From positions 1 through 15,961 of the forward strand of contig USFX01000036.1 in NCBI GenBank assembly GCA_900553965.1: DNA of 15,961 bases, given 5' to 3'. The DNA is from an uncultured Prevotella sp. GTDB taxonomy: Bacteria > Bacteroidota > Bacteroidia > Bacteroidales > Bacteroidaceae. Below the pieces are notes generated by a model that did not search any database, was not told where the DNA came from, and was given only the letters and a program-made list of their open reading frames with translations. Made by a program: the position numbers and the translations under genes. Shown one piece after another: positions 7,184-14,307 of the stretch (position 1 is the stretch's first letter; each line of letters begins with the position of its first letter).

Positions 7184-8629
7184 ATGGAAATCATCTATAT
7201 CATCGTAGGACTTATCCTCGGAGCCGCAGCCGCATGGATAGCCGTGAGCCGCAAGGCCGCCGGCAGACTGACGGAAAAGGAAAGACTATCCATGCAGCAG
7301 ACCATTGAACTGGAAAAGAAATCCACCGAGCTAGCCATGCTCACGGAACAGATGGCCGCAACCTCCGGCCGCATGGCCGAGGCGGAACGTGAGAGCAAGG
7401 CTCTTGCCGCACGCGCCGAAGCCCAGGCCCGCGAGATTGAGATATTGCGCAAACAGTCTACGGATGAAGCGCGGCTGCGCAACGAGCAGTTTGCCGAGCA
7501 GCTCCGCACGGCAAAGGAGCAGATCACCAATGTCGCCAACCGCATAATGGAGCAGAACGCCCAAAGACTGAAGGAACAGAACTCGGAAAACATCGGCCAC
7601 ATCACACAGCCGCTAAAGGACGCCATCAGCGACATGCGCAAAGCCCTGACGGACAACATCAAGGACTCCGCACAACATTCGGCCTCCTTCCGCGAGCAGA
7701 TAAGGCTGATGATGGAGAGCAACCGCGAGATTGGCGAGAAGGCGGAGTCGCTGGCCAACGTCCTGCGGCGGGACAACAAGGTGGCGGGCAACATGGGAGA
7801 GATCATCCTCGGCGACCTGCTGGCGTCGCAGGGCCTGACCGAAGGCATCCACTATGAGGTGCAGGCGCGGCTGCGCGACGAGACCGGACGCTCGCTGAAG
7901 AACGACGACACGGGCCGTGAAATGCAGCCCGACGTCATCCTCCACTATCCGCAGGGGCAGGACGCCATCATCGACTCGAAGGTGTCGCTCGTCGCATACC
8001 AGCGATATGTCAACGCCGAGACACCCGAAGAGAAGGAGCGCCACCTGCAGGACCACATCAAGAGTGTGCGCAACCACGTCACCGAACTGGCCCGCAAGGA
8101 CTACAGCCGCTATATCAAGGCGCCGCGCGAGGCCGTCGACTTCGTCATCATGTTCGTTCCGTTCGAGTCATCGCTGCAACTCGCGCTGGCCAACGACCCC
8201 ACACTGTGGCGCGAAGCGTTCGAGCGTAAGGTCTTCATCACGGGCGAACAGAACCTTCTCGGCATCCTCCACATGATTCATATCGCATGGGTGCAGAATC
8301 AGCAGGCGGAGAATCAGGAGAAAGTCTTCGGCATCGCCGAACAGCTCATCGACCGTCTCGGTGATTTCATAAAGCGATATAACACGCTCGGCGACACACT
8401 GGCAAAGGCACAAAAAGACTATGATTTCGCCAACAACAAGCTGCTGACCGGAGCTCAGAGCGTTGTCAAGAAGGGCCGCGAGCTCGTCGACATGGGAGCG
8501 AAAGAGAATCCCAACCGCCGCATTCCCAAACCTGAGCCGGCTCTGCCGGGAACAGACGAAGAAAAGCAAGAAAAGGAAGAGAAGAAAGAAGATAAGGAGG
8601 AAAAGCCGGAAAAGACCAAGAAGTCCTGA
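7184..8629 (+). CDS. rmuC: DNA recombination protein RmuC
   Basis: RmuC-family protein (481 residues), a predicted membrane-tethered nuclease-like factor that in E. coli limits inversions between short inverted repeats. Residues 3-22 form a single N-terminal membrane segment, about 30-135 a long coiled coil rich in E, Q, K and R, and about 195-430 the RmuC domain with GNMGEIIL (202-209), QPDVILHYP (248-256), IIDSKVSLVAYQRY (262-275) and FVPFESSL (324-331). The D250 and DSK266 arrangement fits the PD-(D/E)xK-type core proposed for the family. The C-terminal 30 residues are a highly charged Lys/Glu tail. It begins 21 bases after the transferase stop and its TGA overlaps the dinB ATG by one base. 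Confidence 0.93.
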   Translation: MEIIYIIVGLILGAAAAWIAVSRKAAGRLTEKERLSMQQTIELEKKSTELAMLTEQMAATSGRMAEAERESKALAARAEAQAREIEILRKQSTDEARLRNEQFAEQLRTAKEQITNVANRIMEQNAQRLKEQNSENIGHITQPLKDAISDMRKALTDNIKDSAQHSASFREQIRLMMESNREIGEKAESLANVLRRDNKVAGNMGEIILGDLLASQGLTEGIHYEVQARLRDETGRSLKNDDTGREMQPDVILHYPQGQDAIIDSKVSLVAYQRYVNAETPEEKERHLQDHIKSVRNHVTELARKDYSRYIKAPREAVDFVIMFVPFESSLQLALANDPTLWREAFERKVFITGEQNLLGILHMIHIAWVQNQQAENQEKVFGIAEQLIDRLGDFIKRYNTLGDTLAKAQKDYDFANNKLLTGAQSVVKKGRELVDMGAKENPNRRIPKPEPALPGTDEEKQEKEEKKEDKEEKPEKTKKS

Positions 8630-9723
8630 TGAAGGAACGCAAAATCATACACGTCGACATGGACGCCTTCTTCGCGTCCGTGGAACAGCGCGACCATCCC
8701 GAACTGCGCGGGCTGCCCGTGGCCGTCGGCCACGACGGCCCGCGCGGTGTCGTTTCCACAGCAAGCTATGAGGCCCGCCGCTTCGGCGTCCGTTCCGCCA
8801 TGCCCATCGCGCGGGCCAAACGCCTGTGCCCGCAGCTAAGGATAGTGCATAGCGAATATTCCGTATATAAGAAAGTATCAGAGCAAGTACACGCCATCTT
8901 CCGCGACTATACCGACATCATCGAACCGCTGTCCATCGACGAGGCCTTTCTCGACGTGACGGAAAACAAGCGCGGCATCACGCTCGCCGTCGACATAGCC
9001 CGCGAGATACGCCGCCGCATACGCGAAGAGCTGCACCTGACGGCCTCGGCCGGCGTGTCGTATAACAAGTTTCTGGCCAAGATTGCCTCGGAAGTGCGCA
9101 AGCCCGACGGTCTGACCGTCATCCATCCGGACCGCGCGGCCGACTTCATCGCCGACCTGCCGATAGAACAGTTCTGGGGCGTCGGCCCGCATACGGCCAG
9201 ACGCATGCACTACATCGGCATCTTCATCGGCCGCGACCTGCGCCGCTGCTCGCTGCGACATCTCACGGAAGTCTTCGGAAAGATGGGACAGACCTACTAC
9301 GACTTCGCCCGCGGCATCGATCTGCGTCCCGTAGAGACGGAATATGTCCGCAAGTCGGTGGGCTGCGAACACACATTCGCCGAGGACCTCAGTGCCCGCT
9401 CAGCCGTCATCATCGAACTCTATCACACCGTACTCGAACTCATCACGCGCATCGCCAAAGACCAGTTTGAGGGCCGCACGCTCACGCTGAAAGTGAAGTT
9501 CAGCGACTTCACACAAATCACGCGCAGTCTCACCCAACACAAAATCCTGACCTCCAAGAACGACATCCTGCCCTTGGCAAAACAACTACTGAAAGAGGTC
9601 CGCTACTCCACCGCCCACCCCATCCGCCTCATCGGACTGGCCGTCTCCAATCCATCAGCCGAAACACCCGCCCAAAAGGAAGAACCCACCGAAGGCTTCT
9701 TCGAGTTTGACGATTGGGAATGA
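8629..9723 (+). CDS. dinB: DNA polymerase IV (Y-family translesion polymerase)
   Basis: Low-fidelity DNA polymerase that extends past template lesions and misaligned ends. The 364 residues are standard length. Palm motif HVDMDAFFASVE (8-19) supplies Asp10, with Phe14/Phe15 in the steric-gate position; SIDEAFLDV (102-110) supplies catalytic Asp104 and Glu105; ASAGVSYNKFLAKIASEVRK is split over 139-158 and precedes KPDG. The helix-hairpin-helix region (LPIEQFWGVGP, 177-187) and the little finger (about 240-340) are intact. The C-terminus EGFFEFDDWE may serve as the sliding-clamp contact, by analogy with hydrophobic C-terminal tails in the family. Last gene of the operon; no LexA-like site was recognised upstream of the operon. 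Confidence 0.95.
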   Translation: MKERKIIHVDMDAFFASVEQRDHPELRGLPVAVGHDGPRGVVSTASYEARRFGVRSAMPIARAKRLCPQLRIVHSEYSVYKKVSEQVHAIFRDYTDIIEPLSIDEAFLDVTENKRGITLAVDIAREIRRRIREELHLTASAGVSYNKFLAKIASEVRKPDGLTVIHPDRAADFIADLPIEQFWGVGPHTARRMHYIGIFIGRDLRRCSLRHLTEVFGKMGQTYYDFARGIDLRPVETEYVRKSVGCEHTFAEDLSARSAVIIELYHTVLELITRIAKDQFEGRTLTLKVKFSDFTQITRSLTQHKILTSKNDILPLAKQLLKEVRYSTAHPIRLIGLAVSNPSAETPAQKEEPTEGFFEFDDWE

Positions 9724-9728
9724 GACGG

Positions 9729-9749
9729 CAGGCGCGGCCGCCTGTTATT
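9729..9749 (+). terminator. weak candidate terminator after dinB
   Basis: CAGGCG (9729-9734) pairs with CGCCTG (9739-9744) around loop CGGC, followed by TTATT. The stem is short but GC-rich and sits 6 bases after the dinB stop. The T-tract is interrupted, so termination here is only a possibility. Confidence 0.4.
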
Positions 9750-9805
9750 CAGCGTGATGCAGTGAAGAAGATGTATAACGCAAATCCGGATAAGCAAGTC
9801 CTCAT
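9749..9805 (-). pseudogene. remnant of the 5' end of an outer-membrane barrel gene
   Basis: On the minus strand an ATG at 9805 starts MRTCLSGFALYIFF, stopping after 18 residues at 9749. Its first codons align with the barrel gene at 11338 (MKTYL), and the DNA before it matches that gene's leader over about 115 bases. It looks like a decayed inverted copy of the gene start, not a functional peptide. The matching part of the coding region is only about five to ten codons, so this remains a modest claim. Confidence 0.4.
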
Positions 9806-9920
9806 TATCACTTTATAATAATTTTTTGAACACGGAGACACAGAGTCATATCGTCCTCTGTGTCTCCGTGTTTAATGTATAAACTAATTGTTACGACCTG
9901 TTTATGTCAAATCAGCAAAT
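9784..9920 (-). repeat. inverted copy of the 11221-11355 region
   Basis: Read on the minus strand this stretch aligns with 11221-11355 on the plus strand. Shared blocks include AGTTTATA, ACACGGAGACACAGAGGAC, CTCTGTGTCTCCGTGTTC, TATTATAAAGT and the ATG with the following ACTT/CTTA. Differences are scattered substitutions plus gaps of 2, 4 and 8 bases. The pair brackets the acetyltransferase gene at 10639. Confidence 0.8.
9829..9872. repeat. palindrome AACACGGAGACACAGAG
   Basis: Perfect 17-base arms (9829-9845 and 9856-9872) surround a 10-base loop. A second version with an extra 8-base unit is at 11258-11311. Sequences of this type are familiar as interspersed palindromes in Bacteroidetes; that statement is recall, only the two copies are seen here. 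Confidence 0.8.
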
Positions 9921-10235
9921 ACGTGACAATATATGGCCCATCCGACATTTGGAGTGACATAACAATATCAGGGCTCAGGCATTTCACCAGACTGCCGTTT
10001 CACTCCAGATACCGGATAAACCATATTCCGTTTTCTTTAAAATCAGGACTGTTGTCCTATCAGAAAACGATTGACAAAAAGCGCCGAAAATGCCCTCTAA
10101 ACACCATCAAAAATGGCCTCCGCGGAAAATATCTTGCCGACGGACGCAAATAACGGAGTTTTGCGCGTGCAAGCATAAATCACTGTTCGTCAGACGGTTA
10201 TCTCCTTTCTTCAGAATCTGTGCAATTTCAGAACG

Positions 10236-10255
10236 CCGAAAAACCGCTTTTTCGG
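10236..10255. other. short perfect hairpin
   Basis: CCGAAAAA (10236-10243) pairs with TTTTTCGG (10248-10255) around CCGC. It is terminator-like in shape, but no gene ends nearby on either strand, so its role is unclear. Confidence 0.5.
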
Positions 10256-10273
10256 GCCAAAATGTCAGGATTC

Positions 10274-10390
10274 GTTCTGCCGTAAGGGCCTCCCGGGGTT
10301 ACGACGGGGCCGTTGTTGTCCTGCAACGGCGGCCTTGTTGCAATGCCGTAAGGGCCCCGCTGCAACCCCGTGAGGCCCTTACGGCAGAAC
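10274..10390. repeat. 117-bp element with CCGTAAGGG terminal inverted repeats
   Basis: Outer arms are a perfect 19-base inverted repeat (10274-10292 and 10372-10390), extended inward after one mismatch by CGGGGTT/AACCCCG to about 27 bases. Inside are a third CCGTAAGGGCC (10346-10356), CGGGGCC (10305-10311) facing GGCCCCG (10353-10359), and TGCAAC/GTTGCA (10322-10327, 10337-10342). The whole could fold into a branched structure. A 16-base piece recurs at 1-16. Confidence 0.75.
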
Positions 10391-10615
10391 AGGCGTCTCC
10401 CGGCTGCGCTTCTGACGCCTCTCAGCCGTTCTAAAACGGGATTTTCATTTGTCACCGTTTTTTGCGCAGCAATGTTTACAGAAGAGGCAGGTCTGGCATA
10501 TACGCTGACTGCCGCATCACTCAAAATGTCGTTGGAAAAAGTTTTCACTGACAGAATAAATGATTTAGTGAAGAAAAAAGAAGTCCATAGAACACTGCGT
10601 TTAAAACAAAAAGAT

Positions 10616-10623
10616 TACCTTTG
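10616..10623 (+). promoter_or_regulatory. -7 promoter element for the 10639 acetyltransferase gene
   Basis: TACCTTTG fits TAnnTTTG and ends 15 bases before the ATG at 10639, giving a leader of about 10 nt. A TTG at 10621 that would extend the protein by six residues lies inside this element, which argues for the ATG. Confidence 0.6.
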
Positions 10624-10638
10624 TGGAAAATTCAAAAC

Positions 10639-11208
10639 ATGAAGACTGAAAAGGAAAAGATGTTGGCCGGAGAGCTCTATGACGCCAACTACAACAGTGA
10701 GCTGATTGCCGAACGGCAGCGGTGCAAGGACTTGTGTCATGAATACAACATGACGGTTCCCTCGCAGACTGAGAAGCGTGAGGAGCTGATGCGCCGTCTG
10801 CTCGGGCGAACAGGCGAGCGTTTCCTCATCGAACAGCCGTTCTATTGCGACTACGGATATAACATCGAGATTGGCGAGGACTTCTATGCCAACGTCAACT
10901 GCGTGATACTCGACGGGGCAAAGGTGACTTTCGGTCGTAATGTCTTCATCGCACCGAACTGCGGGTTCTACACCGCCGGCCATCCGCTCGACATAGCCCA
11001 GCGCAACAGCGGACTGGAATATGCCCGACCGATAACCGTGGGCAACGACGTGTGGATTGGCGCAAACGTGGCGGTGCTGCCCGGCGTGACCATCGGCGAC
11101 GGATGCGTCATCGGTGCGGGCAGTGTGGTGACACGCGACATACCGGCCCACTCGCTCGCCGTCGGCAATCCGTGCCGCGTGATACGCAGGATAGGTGATG
11201 AAGATTGA
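10639..11208 (+). CDS. sugar O-acetyltransferase (LacA/Maa family)
   Basis: Left-handed beta-helix acetyltransferase of 189 residues that moves acetyl from acetyl-CoA to a hydroxyl of a sugar or glycoside in the cytoplasm. An N-terminal Mac-type region (KEKMLAGELYDANYNSEL split at 6-23) is followed by hexapeptide turns. Catalytic His115 lies in FYTAGHPLD (110-118), and PITVGNDVWIGANVAVLPG (131-149) and GAGSVVTRDIP (159-169) build the coenzyme A site, ending in VGNPCRVIRRIG. The ATG at 10639 is preferred over the in-frame TTG at 10621, which lies in the promoter. The real substrate cannot be read from sequence. A paralogue lies at 13519-14151. It is followed 12 bases later by the repeat that forms the barrel gene's leader. 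Confidence 0.9.
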   Translation: MKTEKEKMLAGELYDANYNSELIAERQRCKDLCHEYNMTVPSQTEKREELMRRLLGRTGERFLIEQPFYCDYGYNIEIGEDFYANVNCVILDGAKVTFGRNVFIAPNCGFYTAGHPLDIAQRNSGLEYARPITVGNDVWIGANVAVLPGVTIGDGCVIGAGSVVTRDIPAHSLAVGNPCRVIRRIGDED

Positions 11209-11247
11209 TGGGCAAATAGATTGATAAGTATGTTGCAACAATCAGTT

Positions 11248-11256
11248 TATATTTTG
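11248..11256 (+). promoter_or_regulatory. near-consensus -7 element for the barrel gene
   Basis: TATATTTTG has one base too many between TA and TTTG for the strict TAnnTTTG. It is nevertheless the best candidate between the acetyltransferase stop and the ATG at 11338. In the inverted copy at 9784-9920 the same position reads TATACATTAA, so the motif has been lost there. Read-through from the acetyltransferase promoter is the alternative. Confidence 0.3.
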
Positions 11257-11257
11257 C

Positions 11258-11311
11258 AGAGACACGGAGACACAGAGGACAATATAACTCCGTGTCTCTG
11301 TGTCTCCGTGT
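11258..11311 (+). promoter_or_regulatory. two mutually exclusive hairpins in the barrel gene leader
   Basis: Hairpin A pairs AGAGACACGGAG (11258-11269) with CTCCGTGTCTCT (11288-11299), 12 bp. Hairpin B pairs ACACGGAGACACAGAG (11262-11277) with CTCTGTGTCTCCGTGT (11296-11311), 16 bp. They share bases and cannot coexist. B ends 26 bases before the ATG at 11338. A regulatory role is inference. Confidence 0.5.
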
Positions 11312-11337
11312 TCAAAAAAAACTATTATAAAGTAATA

Positions 11338-13428
11338 ATGAAAACTTACTTAAGACGAATCATCCCGCTGCTGAGTGCCATCGGCATTGCTTCAAGCACC
11401 ATGGCGCAGACCGAGACGCCCGATTCTCTCCCGGCACAGGAACTCAAGGAGATTGTCATCACGGCTTCAAAAGTGATACGCAAGGCCGATATGGATGTGT
11501 ATCACCCGTCCAAAAGCGCCGTTGACAATTCAAAGAACGGCATGCAGCTGCTCTCGAATCTGATGATTCCCGCGCTCTCCGTGAACGACGCCCTCGGAAG
11601 TATAACGTCGGCCGGCCAGCCGGTGCAGGTACGCATAAACGGCCGCAAGGCCACTGTGGAGCAGGTCCGGACGCTGTTGCCGGAAACGGTGAAGCGGGTG
11701 GAGTGGATGGACAATCCCGGACTGCGCTATGAAGGGGCCAGCTATGTCCTGAATTTCATTGTGACCAATCCCACACTTGGCGGTTCGCTGCAGCTGTTCT
11801 CACGACCAGCCGTGAGCACGGCGTGGGGCTTCCACATGGCCGATGCCAAATTCAACTTCGGCAGGTCGCAGTTTGAAATCGGCGCAAACTTTAAGCTGAC
11901 CGACAACATCAAGAGCCACCGTGACTACGACGAGACATTCACCTGGCCCGACGGTAAAAGCATCACGCGCAACGAGACGTCGAGAGGCGGAACGATGGAC
12001 AACACGATGGGCAATCTGTGGGCTTCCTACAACTACGTCAAGCCGGACACGACCATGTTTGTCGCCGAGTTCTCGATGAACAAGAACTTTACTGACTATT
12101 TCGCTTTTAACGGTCTTCTCTCGGTGAGCGACGGAACCGATGACATCCTGCTCACGGACGCTCATGGAAGCAAGGGAACGACACCGTCCCTCTCCGTCTA
12201 CTTCCAGCAGCATTTCGCCGGCCGGCAGATGCTTGTGGTTGACTTCAGCTCCTCATTCTATTTCGGCCGCACGTTCTCTGACTATCTTGAACAGCTGCCG
12301 TCAGCGTCATCCTACGTCACGGACATACATACAAACATCAAGGACAGAAATCAGGCTTACGCCATCGAGACTGACTATATAAAGAACTGGGACAACTCGC
12401 GGTTTACGGCCGGCGCATCCTATTCGGCCAACCGCAACCGCTCCAGATATGAAAGTCTCGACGGCGGGATTTTCCATCAGCGGCAGGACAAGGTCTATTT
12501 CTTCGCGGAATATTTCCGGCGCTTCGGCAAGTGGTCGGCCACGGCCGGAATCGGTGCTCAGTATACCGACTTCCTGTTCAGGGAATCCGACCGCGGAAAC
12601 CACTCGTGGAGCGCAAGGCCCCAGGCTACGGTGACATACGCGCCGAACAAGAACCACAACTTCAGACTCAATTTCACGTCGTGGCAGTCAGCTCCGTCAT
12701 TGGCCGAGACCAACGTCGTGCCGCAGCAGCTTGACGGATTCCAGTGGCGAATGGGCAATCAGAATCTGAAGACCTCAAACTCCTACATGCTCACCTTCAG
12801 ATACGGCTTCAACCTGCCGCGGGTCAACGGGTCGTTCGGCGTACGCGCGTTCACCTCTCCCGATGCCATCACCCCACTGTTTGAATGGGACGGTGACAGG
12901 CTGATCACGACTTACGAGAACAGCGACGGACTCAAAAACCTGTCGTTCTTTCTCGCGCCGCAGATAGATGTCATACACGACTGGCTCACCGTGAGCGGGT
13001 ATGTTCAATATCGGATGGAGCGCATGAAGGGCACCGGCTACACCATCAACCACAACGGATGGAGCGGAAACGCCTCGCTTCAGCTGTCCCACTGGGGATT
13101 TGTCCTCAACGCCCAATATCAGTATTCGCAGCGCGACCTATGGGGCGAAAAGATCAGCTGGGGCGAGGACATCAATATCATCACGCTTGAATATAACTGG
13201 AAAGACTGGCAGTTCGGAGCCGGAATCATCATGCCTTTCGGCAAGTACGACCAAGGCTCAAAGTCTCTCAGCAAATGGAACCGGAACGAGCAGCACATGC
13301 GCATCGACATGAGGATGCCTTTCGTCACCGTCGCGTGGAATCTTCAGTGGGGCCGGCAGAAGCACGGCGTTCAGAAACTCATCGACACTGATGCCAGCAC
13401 CGACCGTTCAACGGCGGGAGGGCGATAA
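11338..13428 (+). CDS. outer-membrane beta-barrel protein (TonB-receptor-like)
   Basis: A 696-residue outer-membrane barrel of the OMP_b-brl type. Residues 1-23 are a signal peptide (MKTYLRRIIPLL to TMA, then QTETPD). Residues about 33-130 are plug-like: LKEIVITASKV, SAVDNSKNGMQLL, VQVRINGRKA, VEQVRTLLPETVKRVEWMDNPG, then LNFIVTNPT. From about 150 onward amphipathic strands alternate with Asn/Gly/Asp turns to the end, as in a large barrel. There is no carboxypeptidase-regulatory N-terminal domain. The start at 11338 is chosen because it begins the signal peptide; a longer frame opening at 11221 would translate the leader palindrome. It follows the acetyltransferase gene and ends 3 bases before a terminator stem. 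No SusD partner is present, so glycan uptake is not implied; cargo unknown. Confidence 0.88.
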   Translation: MKTYLRRIIPLLSAIGIASSTMAQTETPDSLPAQELKEIVITASKVIRKADMDVYHPSKSAVDNSKNGMQLLSNLMIPALSVNDALGSITSAGQPVQVRINGRKATVEQVRTLLPETVKRVEWMDNPGLRYEGASYVLNFIVTNPTLGGSLQLFSRPAVSTAWGFHMADAKFNFGRSQFEIGANFKLTDNIKSHRDYDETFTWPDGKSITRNETSRGGTMDNTMGNLWASYNYVKPDTTMFVAEFSMNKNFTDYFAFNGLLSVSDGTDDILLTDAHGSKGTTPSLSVYFQQHFAGRQMLVVDFSSSFYFGRTFSDYLEQLPSASSYVTDIHTNIKDRNQAYAIETDYIKNWDNSRFTAGASYSANRNRSRYESLDGGIFHQRQDKVYFFAEYFRRFGKWSATAGIGAQYTDFLFRESDRGNHSWSARPQATVTYAPNKNHNFRLNFTSWQSAPSLAETNVVPQQLDGFQWRMGNQNLKTSNSYMLTFRYGFNLPRVNGSFGVRAFTSPDAITPLFEWDGDRLITTYENSDGLKNLSFFLAPQIDVIHDWLTVSGYVQYRMERMKGTGYTINHNGWSGNASLQLSHWGFVLNAQYQYSQRDLWGEKISWGEDINIITLEYNWKDWQFGAGIIMPFGKYDQGSKSLSKWNRNEQHMRIDMRMPFVTVAWNLQWGRQKHGVQKLIDTDASTDRSTAGGR

Positions 13429-13430
13429 AG

Positions 13431-13470
13431 AAAAACCGCGGGACAGATGCGTCATGTCCCGCGGTTTTTT
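13431..13470. terminator. bidirectional rho-independent terminator
   Basis: AAAAACCGCGGGACA (13431-13445) pairs perfectly with 13455-13469, leaving a 9-base loop. The plus-strand side is followed by a T-run from 13465, and the minus-strand side by T5, so it serves the barrel gene and the convergent acetyltransferase gene. Confidence 0.93.
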
Positions 13471-13518
13471 TCTTTTGATTGTCCCTTTGACAGCTAATTC
13501 AGAAACCGTGATATTCCC

Positions 13519-14151
13519 CTATCGCGCGGTTTCCTTTCTGTCTTTCTTTCCCGACGTGAGACCGTGAGGAGCTTCTTCACCTATCTCCCGTATCACCCGG
13601 CACGGATTGCCGGCGGCGAGCACACCGGCGGGAACATCTTTCGTAACGACGCTGCCCGCACCTATCACCGCCCCGCGGCCTATCGTGACGCCCGGCAGCA
13701 CGACCACGTTTGCGGCAATCCACACGTCGTCACCTATCGTTATCGGCAGCGCGCGCATTATTCCGGCGTTGCGCTGTCCGGCATCGAGGGCATGGACGAT
13801 GGTACAAAGGCTGCAGTTCGGGCCGATGAAGACGTTGTTGCCGATTGTCACTTCGGCCTCATCGAGTATGGCGAGGTTGAAGTTTCCGATGAAATTGTCG
13901 CCGATGTGTATGTTCGTGCCGAAGTCGCAGCGGAACGGGCTGTGAATGACAAACCGCCCGCCGATGCTCCCAATCATCTCCCGCACAATTTCCTCACGCT
14001 CACTGCGGCACTGCGGCGACAGCGCATTCAGCCTGAAACACTGCTCGGCGCACCGCGACAGTGCCTCCGCAATGTCGTCCGCAAAGCCGTTCATCCATTC
14101 TCCCGAGCGCAGCACGCCGAGGTTGTCCGTCTCCATTCCTTTTCTTTCCAT
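13519..14151 (-). CDS. second sugar O-acetyltransferase (LacA/Maa family)
   Basis: A 210-residue acetyl-CoA-dependent O-acetyltransferase with the same beta-helix fold as the 10639 gene. Catalytic-type His120 lies in CTIVHALDAGQRNAG (116-130); PITIGDDVWIAANVVVLPG and GAGSVVTKDVP form the coenzyme A site, ending AAGNPCRVIREIG. Compared with its paralogue, the N-terminal Mac segment is changed (MNGFADDIAEAL in place of KMLAGELYDANY) and the conserved GANV reads AANV. It ends with a 17-residue basic, polar tail (HGLTSGKKDRKETAR). The ATG at 14151 is preceded by a purine-rich GGAAGAGAAGGAA; an internal ATG five codons later is possible. Own promoter at 14230-14237. Confidence 0.88.
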   Translation of the reverse strand: MERKGMETDNLGVLRSGEWMNGFADDIAEALSRCAEQCFRLNALSPQCRSEREEIVREMIGSIGGRFVIHSPFRCDFGTNIHIGDNFIGNFNLAILDEAEVTIGNNVFIGPNCSLCTIVHALDAGQRNAGIMRALPITIGDDVWIAANVVVLPGVTIGRGAVIGAGSVVTKDVPAGVLAAGNPCRVIREIGEEAPHGLTSGKKDRKETAR

Positions 14152-14229
14152 TTCCTTCTCTTCCTTTTTCGGTTTATAAATAAGTCTTTGGCATGTACCC
14201 TGCTATATAATAATGTATAATAGCGGATG

Positions 14230-14237
14230 CAAATATA
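14230..14237 (-). promoter_or_regulatory. -7 promoter element for the 13519-14151 gene
   Basis: CAAATATA on the plus strand reads TATATTTG on the minus strand, an exact TAnnTTTG, giving a leader of about 70 nt before the ATG at 14151. A TTCG 21-23 bases further upstream is a poor -33. Confidence 0.55.
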
Positions 14238-14307
14238 CGAAATTCATGCGGCATTGACGAACGTGCGGCAGCGCTATCAATGCCCCGTCCGCACTAAATT
14301 GACACAA

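Larger units (their letters stand above)
9724..10615. other. about 900-bp gene-free, repeat-rich interval
   Basis: No open frame here has family resemblance; the longest (9860-10153, 10090-10434 on plus, 10228-10548 on minus) overlap each other and run through palindromes. Contents seen: hairpin after dinB, the inverted copy of the barrel-gene leader (9784-9920), a hairpin at 10236-10255, the CCGTAAGGG element (10274-10390), and the promoter of the next gene. 9921-10235 and 10391-10610 show nothing I can name. Confidence 0.6.
11221..11355 (+). repeat. leader region of barrel gene, duplicated inverted at 9784-9920
   Basis: Direct-strand partner of the 9784-9920 copy. It spans the end of the acetyltransferase gene's downstream gap, the whole leader of the barrel gene, and its first five or so codons. 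Compared with the other copy it carries an extra 8-base unit inside the palindrome and a 4-base gap difference before it. Confidence 0.8.

Noticed and set aside
9860..10153. 97-codon plus-strand frame in the gap after dinB
   Set aside because: It begins in a palindrome, has low protein-like quality and no recognisable motif; GC pattern does not show codon-position bias.
10228..10548. Overlapping frames on both strands over the CCGTAAGGG element
   Set aside because: The translations are by-products of palindromic DNA; both strands are open because of GC-rich inverted repeats.
11221..11337. Upstream extension of the barrel gene by 39 codons
   Set aside because: It would translate the leader hairpins and put the signal peptide inside the protein; ATG at 11338 starts a standard signal peptide.
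9784..11355. Insertion sequence or composite transposon
   Set aside because: No transposase or integrase frame lies between the inverted copies, and their outer ends are diffuse instead of sharp.
11338..13428. SusC-type member of a polysaccharide utilisation locus
   Set aside because: It is shorter than SusC (about 1000 residues), lacks the carboxypeptidase-regulatory domain, and no SusD or glycoside hydrolase gene adjoins it.
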